A stretch of DNA of 64,000 nucleotides from an uncultured Eudoraea sp. (GTDB taxonomy: Bacteria > Bacteroidota > Bacteroidia > Flavobacteriales > Flavobacteriaceae), in NCBI RefSeq assembly GCF_947490415.1, contig NZ_CANLGX010000004.1, forward strand, positions 248,001 to 312,000. Reading direction: 5' to 3'. Under the pieces are notes generated by a model. It did not search any database, had not been told where the DNA came from, and saw nothing but the letters and a program-made list of their open reading frames with translations. The position numbers and the translations under genes were made by a program. Shown here in pieces: positions 8,441 through 17,002 of the stretch (the stretch's first letter is position 1; every line of letters starts with the position of its first letter).

Positions 8441-9979
8441 ATGATACAAAACATTGAAAATATAGAATTACAATTTTTGACCATAAATGACTATCAGGAG
8501 TTAAAACAAGCGATGATTGAAGCATATTCCAATATGCCCAATTCCTACTGGAAAGAATCTCATATCCAATCATTGATTACCAAATTTTCTGAAGGACAGG
8601 TAGTGATTAAAGTAAATAACCAACTTGCAGGATGTGCGCTCTCGATTATTGTTGATTACGATAAATTTGATGATCACCATACCTACAAGGAAATAACGGG
8701 AAACTACACTTTTGACACCCACAATAAAGATGGAGACGTTTTGTATGGAATTGATGTTTTTATCAAATCTGAATATCGGGGGCTAAGACTGGGTCGCAGG
8801 TTGTATGATTACAGAAAGGAACTATGTGAAAAATTAAACCTGAGAGGAATCGCATTTGGAGGTAGAATCCCAAATTATTCCAAACATTCCGAGCTATTAT
8901 CCCCCAAAGAATATATAGAAAAGGTTAAAAGAAAAGAAATTCAGGACCCTGTATTAAATTTTCAAATATCCAATGATTTTCATCCTTCAAAAGTTTTAAA
9001 GGGTTATTTGGAAGGTGATGAAGCCTCAAATGAATATGCAGTTTTATTAGAATGGGATAATGTGTATTACCACAAACACGTTTCAAAAGCATTCATCAAG
9101 AAAAAAGTGGTTCGTCTTGGTTTAATTCAATGGCAAATGCGATTGTATCACAACCTGGTTGAATTAATGCAACAAGCAGAGTATTTTGTAGATGCTGTTT
9201 CTGCCTATCGTTCTGATTTTGCTTTATTCCCGGAATTCTTTAACGCACCCCTCATGGCAGATAACAATCATCTCCCTGAATCTGAAGCTATAAGAGAGTT
9301 GGCTAAACATACTCCTGAGATAGTTCAAAAATTTTCTGAACTGGCGATATCTTACAACATTAATATTATCACAGGTAGCATGCCTGAATTAAAAGACGAC
9401 TTTCTGTACAATGCTGGCTATTTATGCAAAAGAGATGGAACAACCGAAAGGTATGAAAAACTTCATGTTACCCCTGATGAAGCGAAGGTTTGGGGAATGC
9501 AAGGGGGAAATAATTTAAAAACTTTCGATACCGATTGTGGAAAGATCGGAATACTTATCTGTTACGATTCAGAATTTCCTGAGCTCAGTAGAATTTTAGC
9601 AGATGAAGGAATGGATATTTTATTTATTCCTTTTTTAACAGACACTCAAAATGGCTATTCAAGAGTACGTCATTGTGCGCAGGCAAGAGCTATCGAAAAT
9701 GAATGTTATGTTGCAATAGCAGGAAGCGTGGGTAATTTGCCCAAAGTTCATAATATGGATATTCAATTTGCACAATCAATGGTTTTTACTCCTTGTGATT
9801 TTTCCTTTCCTGCGAATGGAATAAAGGCAGAAGCTACCACAAATACAGAAATGATATTAATTGCGGATGTTGATATTGATTTGTTGCGTGAACTGAATCA
9901 GTTTGGCAGTGTAAGAAATCTAAGAGATCGAAGGAAAGATCTTTTTGAATTAAAAAAAATTATTCCTAACAAGGAATAA
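8441..9979 (+). CDS. GNAT acetyltransferase-nitrilase (carbon-nitrogen hydrolase) fusion
   Basis: A 512-residue protein. Residues 1 to about 215 form a GNAT domain, with the acetyl-CoA loop visible as YRGLRLGRR near 125. Residues about 225-512 are a carbon-nitrogen hydrolase. The nitrilase triad is complete: Glu265 (FPEFF), Lys340 (YEKLH) and Cys374 (ILICYDSEFPE). The same architecture is known in Bacillus subtilis YhcX and related proteins of unknown substrate. The nitrilase half would hydrolyse or transfer an amide, and the GNAT half may acylate the same small molecule. It follows the RimK fusion by 68 bp and converges with the - strand gene at 10018, so it ends its operon. Confidence 0.92.
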   Translation: MIQNIENIELQFLTINDYQELKQAMIEAYSNMPNSYWKESHIQSLITKFSEGQVVIKVNNQLAGCALSIIVDYDKFDDHHTYKEITGNYTFDTHNKDGDVLYGIDVFIKSEYRGLRLGRRLYDYRKELCEKLNLRGIAFGGRIPNYSKHSELLSPKEYIEKVKRKEIQDPVLNFQISNDFHPSKVLKGYLEGDEASNEYAVLLEWDNVYYHKHVSKAFIKKKVVRLGLIQWQMRLYHNLVELMQQAEYFVDAVSAYRSDFALFPEFFNAPLMADNNHLPESEAIRELAKHTPEIVQKFSELAISYNINIITGSMPELKDDFLYNAGYLCKRDGTTERYEKLHVTPDEAKVWGMQGGNNLKTFDTDCGKIGILICYDSEFPELSRILADEGMDILFIPFLTDTQNGYSRVRHCAQARAIENECYVAIAGSVGNLPKVHNMDIQFAQSMVFTPCDFSFPANGIKAEATTNTEMILIADVDIDLLRELNQFGSVRNLRDRRKDLFELKKIIPNKE

Positions 9980-10017
9980 GCACTCTTAAAATATCACCTT
10001 GCACTATTGTTTGACTC

Positions 10018-11163
10018 TTATAACTTTTTATAAAGGAAGATTCCGATAAATGCAACTATTGCCAGAATTGAAATTAATAGTAGCGCCCGCCAAAAGATGA
10101 CGTCTGCAATGTCTTTGACATTGGTCACGGTTAGCTTAATTCCCTGATTGTTCAGTGCATTTAAATCTTTAAAACCCGCTTCGCGCTGAATAGTCATTTC
10201 ATTGCTTAAGTGTTGCAGTACAATTGCTCTTTCCTTCCGGATTTCCTCCAAAACGGCCATCCGCTCCTGCTTAATCGCTTCCAAAACAATTCTTCGCTCT
10301 GCGGTTAGGTCGCGCATTACCTTTGAACGCTGATTATCAATTAATTCAGGACTGGATTCAATCAATACCACTGCTCTTTCCAATAAATAAGTGAGTGTGT
10401 CCAAACGTCCATTTAATTGTGAATTGGCTAATATATCATTTAATAAATATTCGGATTGCCAGCGTATTTGATTTGGCAGAATCTCAGTGTAAGTATTAAT
10501 CCGGGTACTTAATTCATCAAGACTTTGAGCCATTCCTTCGGCAAGGGTTTTGAATTTTACTTTTTCTTCCTTTTGAATACTGGCCATAAGTGCTAAAGTA
10601 GATTTCCTGTTGAAATAGGAACTGGTAATGGGATTCTGCTCTGCAAAATCTTTAACCTTTTGAATTCCAATGGAAATATCTCTGGGATGAGTAATATAAA
10701 GTCCAATATCAATTAATTCCTTCCATAGTTTATCCGAGGCCCTGATTGCAATCCCTTGATGTTCCCCAAAAATTTCCTTGCCCGCTCCCTTTTCAAAATA
10801 CAGTTTCATCTGATAACTAAAAACCGAAACATCTATAAAGGCCGCAAAAGGATCCGTGCTAAAGATGGCACCCTGAGCCACGGGAATAGCATTCATTTTC
10901 CAAAATAAAGCCTGATTATCAATTCTGTAATCATCGGAAAAATACATGATACTATCAGCTGCCTCTGTAACCGTCCGGGCAAACCCACGGAAGTAATCAT
11001 CCATGGTCAACCTTAACTCCAGGATAGATATTTCAATAGCGTCTCCACTAGGAGTAACTGTAGACTTTTTTTTCCTTTGCTGTGCAATTGCTATCTGGCT
11101 GACTAGTACCAGGATCAGAATAAACCCTTTAATTAAAGGTAATCTTAGGGAAATATTGGCCAT
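10018..11163 (-). CDS. Exported coiled-coil protein with C-terminal membrane anchor, unknown function
   Basis: A 381-residue protein with a signal peptide or N-terminal anchor (residues 10-28, ending AIAQQ), a long soluble helical region and a single C-terminal membrane helix (about 358-378) followed by the short basic tail YKKL. It would be held in the inner membrane with most of its mass in the periplasm. Around residues 290-322 three consecutive 11-residue units share the pattern R-x-x-V-L-x-x-I/L-x-x-E (RRIVLEAIKQE, RMAVLEEIRKE, RAIVLQHLSNE), a hendecad coiled coil. I do not recognise a named family. It is divergent from the PspC-DUF2339 gene and convergent with the nitrilase fusion, so it is transcribed alone. 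Confidence 0.8.
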   Translation of the reverse strand: MANISLRLPLIKGFILILVLVSQIAIAQQRKKKSTVTPSGDAIEISILELRLTMDDYFRGFARTVTEAADSIMYFSDDYRIDNQALFWKMNAIPVAQGAIFSTDPFAAFIDVSVFSYQMKLYFEKGAGKEIFGEHQGIAIRASDKLWKELIDIGLYITHPRDISIGIQKVKDFAEQNPITSSYFNRKSTLALMASIQKEEKVKFKTLAEGMAQSLDELSTRINTYTEILPNQIRWQSEYLLNDILANSQLNGRLDTLTYLLERAVVLIESSPELIDNQRSKVMRDLTAERRIVLEAIKQERMAVLEEIRKERAIVLQHLSNEMTIQREAGFKDLNALNNQGIKLTVTNVKDIADVIFWRALLLISILAIVAFIGIFLYKKL

Positions 11164-11364
11164 GACTATTGTGTGTATAGAATGCTTTTCAGGTATCCAT
11201 ATTTAATGGCACCTTAATGTTAAAAGTACTATATTTTTAAAACATTCTCCTCTCTTCAAAAGGATATTATTGCCCGTAAATAACCATAGCTAAACTGGCT
11301 ATACAATCTAATCCGGGAGACTGCGTTTATTAAAGGATATATTCATTGCAATTAGTATAGCCAA

Positions 11365-13950
11365 ATGACTGAAAACCAGGATAGTTTAAATAATCTTTCC
11401 AAGAAACTGGAAACACTCCTAAAAAGGCAGGATATTTTTTTAGAAGAAGTAAATGCCCTGAAAGCAGAAATAAACCAGTTAAAACAGGCAGAAATAAAAC
11501 AACCTTCGGAAAAAAAAGAAACAATTGAGGATAAACCCTCGCACCAGTCCGGTAATGCATCCCAGCCTGTTATGGCATCCGAGCCTGTTACGGCATCCAA
11601 AAAATTGTACAGAGATGTCAATCATAGAATTTTAGGAGGTGTTTGTTCCGGAATAGCAGAATATCTTGGGCTCAATAAAATTTTGATACGTTTTCTTTGG
11701 TTGCTATTTTCCTTCTTTTTTGGCATAGGGTTTTTTGTTTATATACTACTGTGGATCGTAATTCCTAAAACTAAAAAAACCTTAACAGTCCAAAAACCTT
11801 CACCAATCAGCACCGAAAAACCCGTTGTTGAGAAAAAGCAGGTATTAGAGGAAAAGACTGTTATATTCAACACTCCGGCTAAAAATCAAAAATCAAAAAT
11901 AAATTTTGATTGGGAAAAATTTATAGGTGAAAACTTAATTAATAAAATTGGTATTGCCATCCTGATTATTGGTGTGGGAATTGGTGCTAAATTTTCTATT
12001 GAGAACGACTTAATTAGCCCGTTGACAAGAATTATTTTAGGTTATTTAATTGGATTGGGGCTTTTAGGGGTTGGCATGAAATTGAAGGCAAAGTTTGCAA
12101 ATTTTAGTGCAGTATTGGTTAGTGGCGCTATGGCCATACTATATTTTATGACCTATGTTGCATACAGTTTATATGATCTGTTTCCCCAAACAGTGACGTT
12201 CCTGTTAATGGTATTGTTTACAGTATTTATAATTATTGCTGCCTTAAACTATAACAAGCAAATTATTGCACATATAGGCCTGGTAGGTGCGTATGCAGTT
12301 CCTTTTCTGTTAGGTGATGATGCTGAAAATATTGCGGTTCTTTTCAGTTATATGTCAATTATCAATGGTGGAATACTTGTCCTCGCCTTTAAAAAATACT
12401 GGAAAGGACTTTACTTTTCATCTTTCGTGCTCACGTGGTTGATTTTTGCTTCATGGTATGCATCAGAATACCAAACCGAGGAACACTTTGTAGTGGCTAT
12501 ATGCTTTCTCTCTTTGTTTTTCGTTATTTTTTATGGCACTTTTCTTGCTTTCAAATTACAACAAAAAGAAAAATTTGAAATCACTGATATTCTCTTGCTG
12601 CTGGCTAATTCATTTATTTTTTACGGGATTGGATACGGCATTTTGGCAAGACACGAAACAGGCTCACAGTTCTTAGGTGTGTTTACAATTTTCAATGGTA
12701 TATTACATTTTGCGGTCAGCTCTTATATTTACAAACAGAAACTGAACGATAAAAACCTGCTCTATTTTATTTCAGGATTGGTTTTGGTTTTTATTACCAT
12801 TGCTATTCCCGTTCAGTTAGATGGAAATTGGGTGACTCTATTATGGGTTGGTGAGGCAGCATTATTGTTTTGGATTGGGAGAACAAAACAAATTCCGGTC
12901 TATGAAAACATTTCATACCCATTAATGCTTTTGGCTGTTATTAGCATTTTTCAGGATTGGTCAACTGCATATAATTTCAATATGTTTTACACAGGAGGTA
13001 CAAAAATGACCCCGCTTCTTAATGTTAACTTTCTCAGTTCGCTACTATTCATTGCTGCATTCAGTTATATTACTGTTTTAAATTCTAACAAAAAATATGT
13101 CTCCTCCTTAATTACCAAGAAAGAATTACAGCAGTTAGTTTCTTTTCTAATTCCTGCCGTACTTCTGAGCACAATTTACTTTGCCTTTAGACTCGAAATA
13201 GGAAATTATTTTGATCAACTTTTTGCGAACTCCAAATTAACGATGAATGACTATGAAGAATTCTACAACTATGATCTCAGGAACTTCAAAACAATTTGGA
13301 TCATCAATTATTCTCTGCTGTTTTTATCGGTGCTTTCCTTTGTGAATATCAAAAATTTGAAAAACAGAATATTAGGATTAATTAATCTTGCATTAAATAC
13401 ATTCGCTATTTTAATTTTTTTGACGCAAGGATTATATGTACTCAGCGAGTTACGTGAGAGCTATTTGGAACAATCCTTATCTGCCTATTATCAGATTGGA
13501 GCCTTTAATGTTGCTATCCGATATATTTCATTTGCCTTTGTGGCAATAACACTAATATCCTCTTATACCTATATTCGAAAGGAATTTATGAAAGTGGATT
13601 TTAAAATGGCCTTCGATTTGTTATTTCATATATCCATTCTATGGATAGTTACCAGCGAATTAATAAATTTAATGGATCTTTCAGGGTCTTCTCAAACCTA
13701 TAAACTTGGCATTAGCATTCTTTGGGGTATATATTCCTTAATGTTAATCGCTCTGGGCATCTGGAAACATAAAAAGTACTTGCGCATAGGAGCCATAGCC
13801 TTATTTTCAATCACTTTGATGAAACTTTTCTTTTATGATATCTCTCAGCTTGACACCATTTCAAAAACCATTGTTTTTCTTTCACTGGGAATACTCCTTT
13901 TGATCATTTCATTTTTGTACAACAAATTCAAACATAAAATTTCCGATTAA
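11365..13950 (+). CDS. PspC-DUF2339 multi-pass membrane protein
   Basis: An 861-residue protein. Residues about 5-45 are a predicted coiled coil, followed by a hydrophilic linker. A PspC domain lies at about 80-138 (ILGGVCSGIAEYLG, then a hydrophobic helix ending LLWIVIPK). From about 175 to the end there are more than twenty membrane helices with the layout of DUF2339, including the early LINKIGIAILIIGVGI segment. DUF2339 proteins are large inner-membrane proteins of unknown activity; PspC suggests a tie to envelope stress. The next gene starts one base after the stop, and DUF2339 and DUF3999 genes are often paired, so a joint complex is likely. Confidence 0.9.
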   Translation: MTENQDSLNNLSKKLETLLKRQDIFLEEVNALKAEINQLKQAEIKQPSEKKETIEDKPSHQSGNASQPVMASEPVTASKKLYRDVNHRILGGVCSGIAEYLGLNKILIRFLWLLFSFFFGIGFFVYILLWIVIPKTKKTLTVQKPSPISTEKPVVEKKQVLEEKTVIFNTPAKNQKSKINFDWEKFIGENLINKIGIAILIIGVGIGAKFSIENDLISPLTRIILGYLIGLGLLGVGMKLKAKFANFSAVLVSGAMAILYFMTYVAYSLYDLFPQTVTFLLMVLFTVFIIIAALNYNKQIIAHIGLVGAYAVPFLLGDDAENIAVLFSYMSIINGGILVLAFKKYWKGLYFSSFVLTWLIFASWYASEYQTEEHFVVAICFLSLFFVIFYGTFLAFKLQQKEKFEITDILLLLANSFIFYGIGYGILARHETGSQFLGVFTIFNGILHFAVSSYIYKQKLNDKNLLYFISGLVLVFITIAIPVQLDGNWVTLLWVGEAALLFWIGRTKQIPVYENISYPLMLLAVISIFQDWSTAYNFNMFYTGGTKMTPLLNVNFLSSLLFIAAFSYITVLNSNKKYVSSLITKKELQQLVSFLIPAVLLSTIYFAFRLEIGNYFDQLFANSKLTMNDYEEFYNYDLRNFKTIWIINYSLLFLSVLSFVNIKNLKNRILGLINLALNTFAILIFLTQGLYVLSELRESYLEQSLSAYYQIGAFNVAIRYISFAFVAITLISSYTYIRKEFMKVDFKMAFDLLFHISILWIVTSELINLMDLSGSSQTYKLGISILWGIYSLMLIALGIWKHKKYLRIGAIALFSITLMKLFFYDISQLDTISKTIVFLSLGILLLIISFLYNKFKHKISD

Positions 13951-13951
13951 A

Positions 13952-15178
13952 TTGAAAGCGAAAATCAGTATCTGTTTACTACTATTAATCTGTGCATATT
14001 CCTATGCGCAAATTGATCAATACAGTTATAAAAGGGAATTGCTGGGAATTACAGACCAATGGCACAAAGTGGTCTTACCAGAAGATATTTATGGAAAAAT
14101 GTCCCCGGAACTATCCGATATTAGAATTTTTGGGCTAACAGAAACCAATGATACAATTGAAGCTTCCTATTTGCTGCAACTCAAAACAGAAAAAGTTGTT
14201 GGTACTGAAGTGAAGTTCAAACTATTAAATACCACTCATAATGAAAAAGGGTATTATTTTACGATGGAAGTACCTACAGAAGATTCTGTAAATCAGTTAA
14301 TGCTGAATTTTAAACAGGATAATTTCGATTGGATGCTGTCGCTGGAAGGAAGTCAAAATCAGCAGGAATGGTTTAATATTGTTGATGACCACCGCATTCT
14401 TTCCATCAAAAACGCTGAAACAAATTATCAATTTACCAAGGTTACTTTTCCTGAAACAAAGTACCGTTATTTTAGAGTCCTCATAAAAAGCAAAGAAAAA
14501 CCAGATTTGTCCTTTGCGAAAATTGAATTTAATGAGGTTACCAATGGTAGTTTTAATAAATATGCTGCAGAAAAATTTGAGAGCATTGAAGATAAAAAGC
14601 GGAAACTTACGCTTGTTGAAATTGGTTTAAAAACACCCGTTCCTGTAAGTTCCATTAAAATTGATGTAAAAAATACATTCGACTATTACAGACCAATAAC
14701 CATTTCCTATTTATCTGATAGTGTAAAAACGGAAAAGGGATATAAATATCAGTATCGGCAATTAGCATCAGGAACACTCAGTTCCTTTGAGAAAAATGAA
14801 TTCGTATTTGAAAGTACAGTCCTTCAAAAACTAAAAATCAGCATCTACAATCAGGACAATGCATCTTTAACAATTCAAAAGCTAACCGCAAAGGGTTACG
14901 TTCATGAATTAGTTGTCAGGTTTACAGAACCCGCAACTTATTTCTTAGCCTATGGGAACAAAAAAGCAACTAAACCTAACTACGATATTGAGCGCTTTGT
15001 CTCAAATATTCCGGACACCCTAACTGCTTTAAATTTTGGAAAAGAGCAGCTCATTGATCAAAAGGAAGTTCTGGGATCCGAACCCTTGTTCAAAAATAAA
15101 AACTGGCTGTGGGCTATTATGACACTACTCATAATTGTACTTGGTTGGTTTTCGGTAAAAATGATCAAAACAAAATAG
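13952..15178 (+). CDS. DUF3999-type exported protein with C-terminal anchor
   Basis: A 408-residue protein starting at a TTG one base after the DUF2339 stop; no ATG lies near the signal peptide (residues 1-19, ending SYAQ). The periplasmic part contains beta-rich segments typical of DUF3999, such as WHKVVLPEDIY and ELSDIRIFG. A C-terminal membrane helix (about 386-404) ends in the basic tail KMIKTK. Known DUF3999 genes sit beside DUF2339 genes, and the function of the pair is not established. The close spacing and TTG start suggest translational coupling that keeps the two products in step. Confidence 0.75.
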   Translation: MKAKISICLLLLICAYSYAQIDQYSYKRELLGITDQWHKVVLPEDIYGKMSPELSDIRIFGLTETNDTIEASYLLQLKTEKVVGTEVKFKLLNTTHNEKGYYFTMEVPTEDSVNQLMLNFKQDNFDWMLSLEGSQNQQEWFNIVDDHRILSIKNAETNYQFTKVTFPETKYRYFRVLIKSKEKPDLSFAKIEFNEVTNGSFNKYAAEKFESIEDKKRKLTLVEIGLKTPVPVSSIKIDVKNTFDYYRPITISYLSDSVKTEKGYKYQYRQLASGTLSSFEKNEFVFESTVLQKLKISIYNQDNASLTIQKLTAKGYVHELVVRFTEPATYFLAYGNKKATKPNYDIERFVSNIPDTLTALNFGKEQLIDQKEVLGSEPLFKNKNWLWAIMTLLIIVLGWFSVKMIKTK

Positions 15179-15429
15179 TGTTCCCCTGAATTACTTCTGG
15201 CGATACTATTTAAAAATACTTTTTCTATTATTATAATAAACTGAAGCTATTCCCTGATAGATCATTTATGCTACAGGAACTTTCAAACAGGCATATTGAT
15301 TCTTCAGTACTAATCTGAAATTTCGTATTTTTAAACAGTTAGATTATAATTCCTGAATTTTCATTGAATACCAATCTAATTTGATCATCAACCATCCTTC
15401 AGTCCATAATTATAGCCTATCACTAAGCA
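15179..15429. other. Intergenic region before the DUF6090 mini-ORF
   Basis: AT-rich DNA with no open frame that looks coding on either strand and no clear terminator after the DUF3999 gene. It probably holds the promoter for the mini-ORF and DUF6090 gene that follow. I could not pick a convincing TAnnTTTG box. Confidence 0.4.
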
Positions 15430-15522
15430 ATGATAAAATTCTTCAGAGGGCCGAACGATAAGCAAAGGTCTGGTAGACCTTTGATAGTGAGGAGCCAGAT
15501 GGTGCGTGGGCAATTTAACTAA
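15430..15522 (+). CDS. 30-codon mini-ORF starting MIKFFR, leader or DUF6090 gene remnant
   Basis: ATG at 15430, stop at 15520-15522, only five bases before the DUF6090 start. The first six codons encode MIKFFR, identical in protein to the starts of both DUF6090 genes in this window (15528 and 43589). After that the reading diverges at once (GPNDKQRSGR) and contains a hairpin (15463-15483). It may be the broken 5' end of a third DUF6090 copy left by recombination, or a short leader peptide that controls the gene behind it. The six-residue match is the only evidence for the origin. Confidence 0.4.
   Translation: MIKFFRGPNDKQRSGRPLIVRSQMVRGQFN
15463..15483 (+). repeat. 9-bp perfect hairpin inside the mini-ORF
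   Basis: CAAAGGTCT, loop GGT, AGACCTTTG: nine perfect pairs around a three-base loop, 45 bases before the DUF6090 start codon. No T-run follows, so it is not a classical terminator. It could slow ribosomes or shape the leader of the DUF6090 transcript. Confidence 0.55.
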
Positions 15523-15527
15523 TAACT

Positions 15528-16289
15528 ATGATTAAATTTTTTAGACATATTCGCCAAAGACTGCTAACCGAAAACAAAATCAACAAATATTTATTATATG
15601 CAATCGGTGAAATCATTCTGGTAGTTATTGGAATTTTGATTGCCTTATGGATAAACAACCTCAATACAATAAAACAACAAAGACAGGTAGAAAAGATTTA
15701 TTTGTTATCTCTTAAAGGAGAGTTTGAGCAGAATTATGATCTTTTAAATGGGACCATAAAAAATAATGAGCAGTTAATTAATCACTTGGAAAATCTCTCC
15801 ATGCTTTTTGATAAAAACATATATGACACTATTACCGAAACTACCGTAAATAAATATCTTTTTAATGCAATATCCCCAACAGTAGAATTTAACCCAAGTA
15901 TGGGCGTATTGACTGAAATAATAAGCTCTGGTAACCTTAAGAATATTGAGAACTATGAATTAAGACAATATCTGGCTTCTTTTGGAAATTCTATAGAAAA
16001 ATTAAAACAACATCAAACAGATGGAGCAAAATTCTACGACAAAGCCGTCGAACATTATTTAAAAGATGGCAATTTAAAAAAAACCATAAGAATAATGGGG
16101 AGAGAAGTAAAAGGGAATTCAAAATTTGAATCAATAAATAATAAAAACCTTTTTAATTCTGTGGAATTCGAAAATCATATATTCCTTTATACGAGAATTT
16201 CAAAAACCAAGAGCGCCCTTCATTATCTGCCCTTAAAAAATGATATCGAAAAAATAATTCAGATAATTGAAACTGAGTTGAAAAATTAA
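15528..16289 (+). CDS. DUF6090 family membrane-anchored protein
   Basis: A 253-residue protein. The N-terminus has the family signature: MIKFFR, a basic stretch, then GEIILVVIGILIALWINN (about 27-44), a single membrane helix. The rest is a soluble, mostly helical domain with coiled-coil character, probably periplasmic. DUF6090 is a Bacteroidota family present in many copies per genome, with no established function. A second copy lies at 43589. The identity of the first residues with the upstream mini-ORF points to local duplication. Confidence 0.85.
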   Translation: MIKFFRHIRQRLLTENKINKYLLYAIGEIILVVIGILIALWINNLNTIKQQRQVEKIYLLSLKGEFEQNYDLLNGTIKNNEQLINHLENLSMLFDKNIYDTITETTVNKYLFNAISPTVEFNPSMGVLTEIISSGNLKNIENYELRQYLASFGNSIEKLKQHQTDGAKFYDKAVEHYLKDGNLKKTIRIMGREVKGNSKFESINNKNLFNSVEFENHIFLYTRISKTKSALHYLPLKNDIEKIIQIIETELKN

Positions 16290-16318
16290 CGAGGGCTCAA
16301 TCCCACAAACCGTTAGAT

Positions 16319-16990
16319 ATGGATGTACAACAACTTAAAAATAATTGGATTTACAGCCTGTTATTATTTGGGGTACTATCGGCAATTATGGCGCTGAATA
16401 CCTCTGATTTTTTTTATAAATCGGGGTCCGCGGCGGTTGGGATTCTCATTATACTAATTCTCAACTTCAGAAAGGGCAAACAACCCAATGATACCTGGAT
16501 GATCATAGGTGCTTTTTTGTTTTCTATTGCCGGAGACTGGTTCATGTCTAATAAACTGGGAGACCCAATGATGTTTAGCAAGGGCATTGCACTATTTTTT
16601 ATAGCACATGCCTGTTATCTGGGGTTTGCTCTACTTAATGGTAAAATAAAATGGAGGTTTACGCTCATTATCCTAATGGCCTATTTGGTGTTTTTCTTCC
16701 TTTTACTTTATCCCTCTATTGACGATAAGGTTCTCATGTATGCTGCACTGGTTTATTTGCTCATTTCGTGCCTGACTTTTGGTGCTTCTTTTGGAATTAA
16801 CGGAGATAAAGGCTTTAAATGGACTTATGTTTTTGGGATTTTTCTAATTGTATTTTCGGATACAATTATTGCTCTCACTGAATTTTTGGGATACACTAAA
16901 CTTGATTTTATGATTTTACCTACCTACTATCTTGCGCATATTAGTATCACATTCTCATTAATTCGAAGAGAGAATTTACAGGGAAAATAA
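16319..16990 (+). CDS. Lysoplasmalogenase family (YhhN/TMEM86) membrane protein
   Basis: A 223-residue polytopic protein with about eight membrane helices. Family features include GAFLFSIAGDWFMS (about 65-78), with the conserved Gly-Asp, and the later FSDTIIAL segment, where the second conserved Asp sits. YhhN/TMEM86 proteins hydrolyse the vinyl-ether bond of lysoplasmalogens in vertebrates; in bacteria the substrate is less certain. The oxidoreductase gene starts 12 bp downstream, so the two form an operon. Confidence 0.8.
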   Translation: MDVQQLKNNWIYSLLLFGVLSAIMALNTSDFFYKSGSAAVGILIILILNFRKGKQPNDTWMIIGAFLFSIAGDWFMSNKLGDPMMFSKGIALFFIAHACYLGFALLNGKIKWRFTLIILMAYLVFFFLLLYPSIDDKVLMYAALVYLLISCLTFGASFGINGDKGFKWTYVFGIFLIVFSDTIIALTEFLGYTKLDFMILPTYYLAHISITFSLIRRENLQGK

Positions 16991-17002
16991 TATGGAAATC
17001 TC

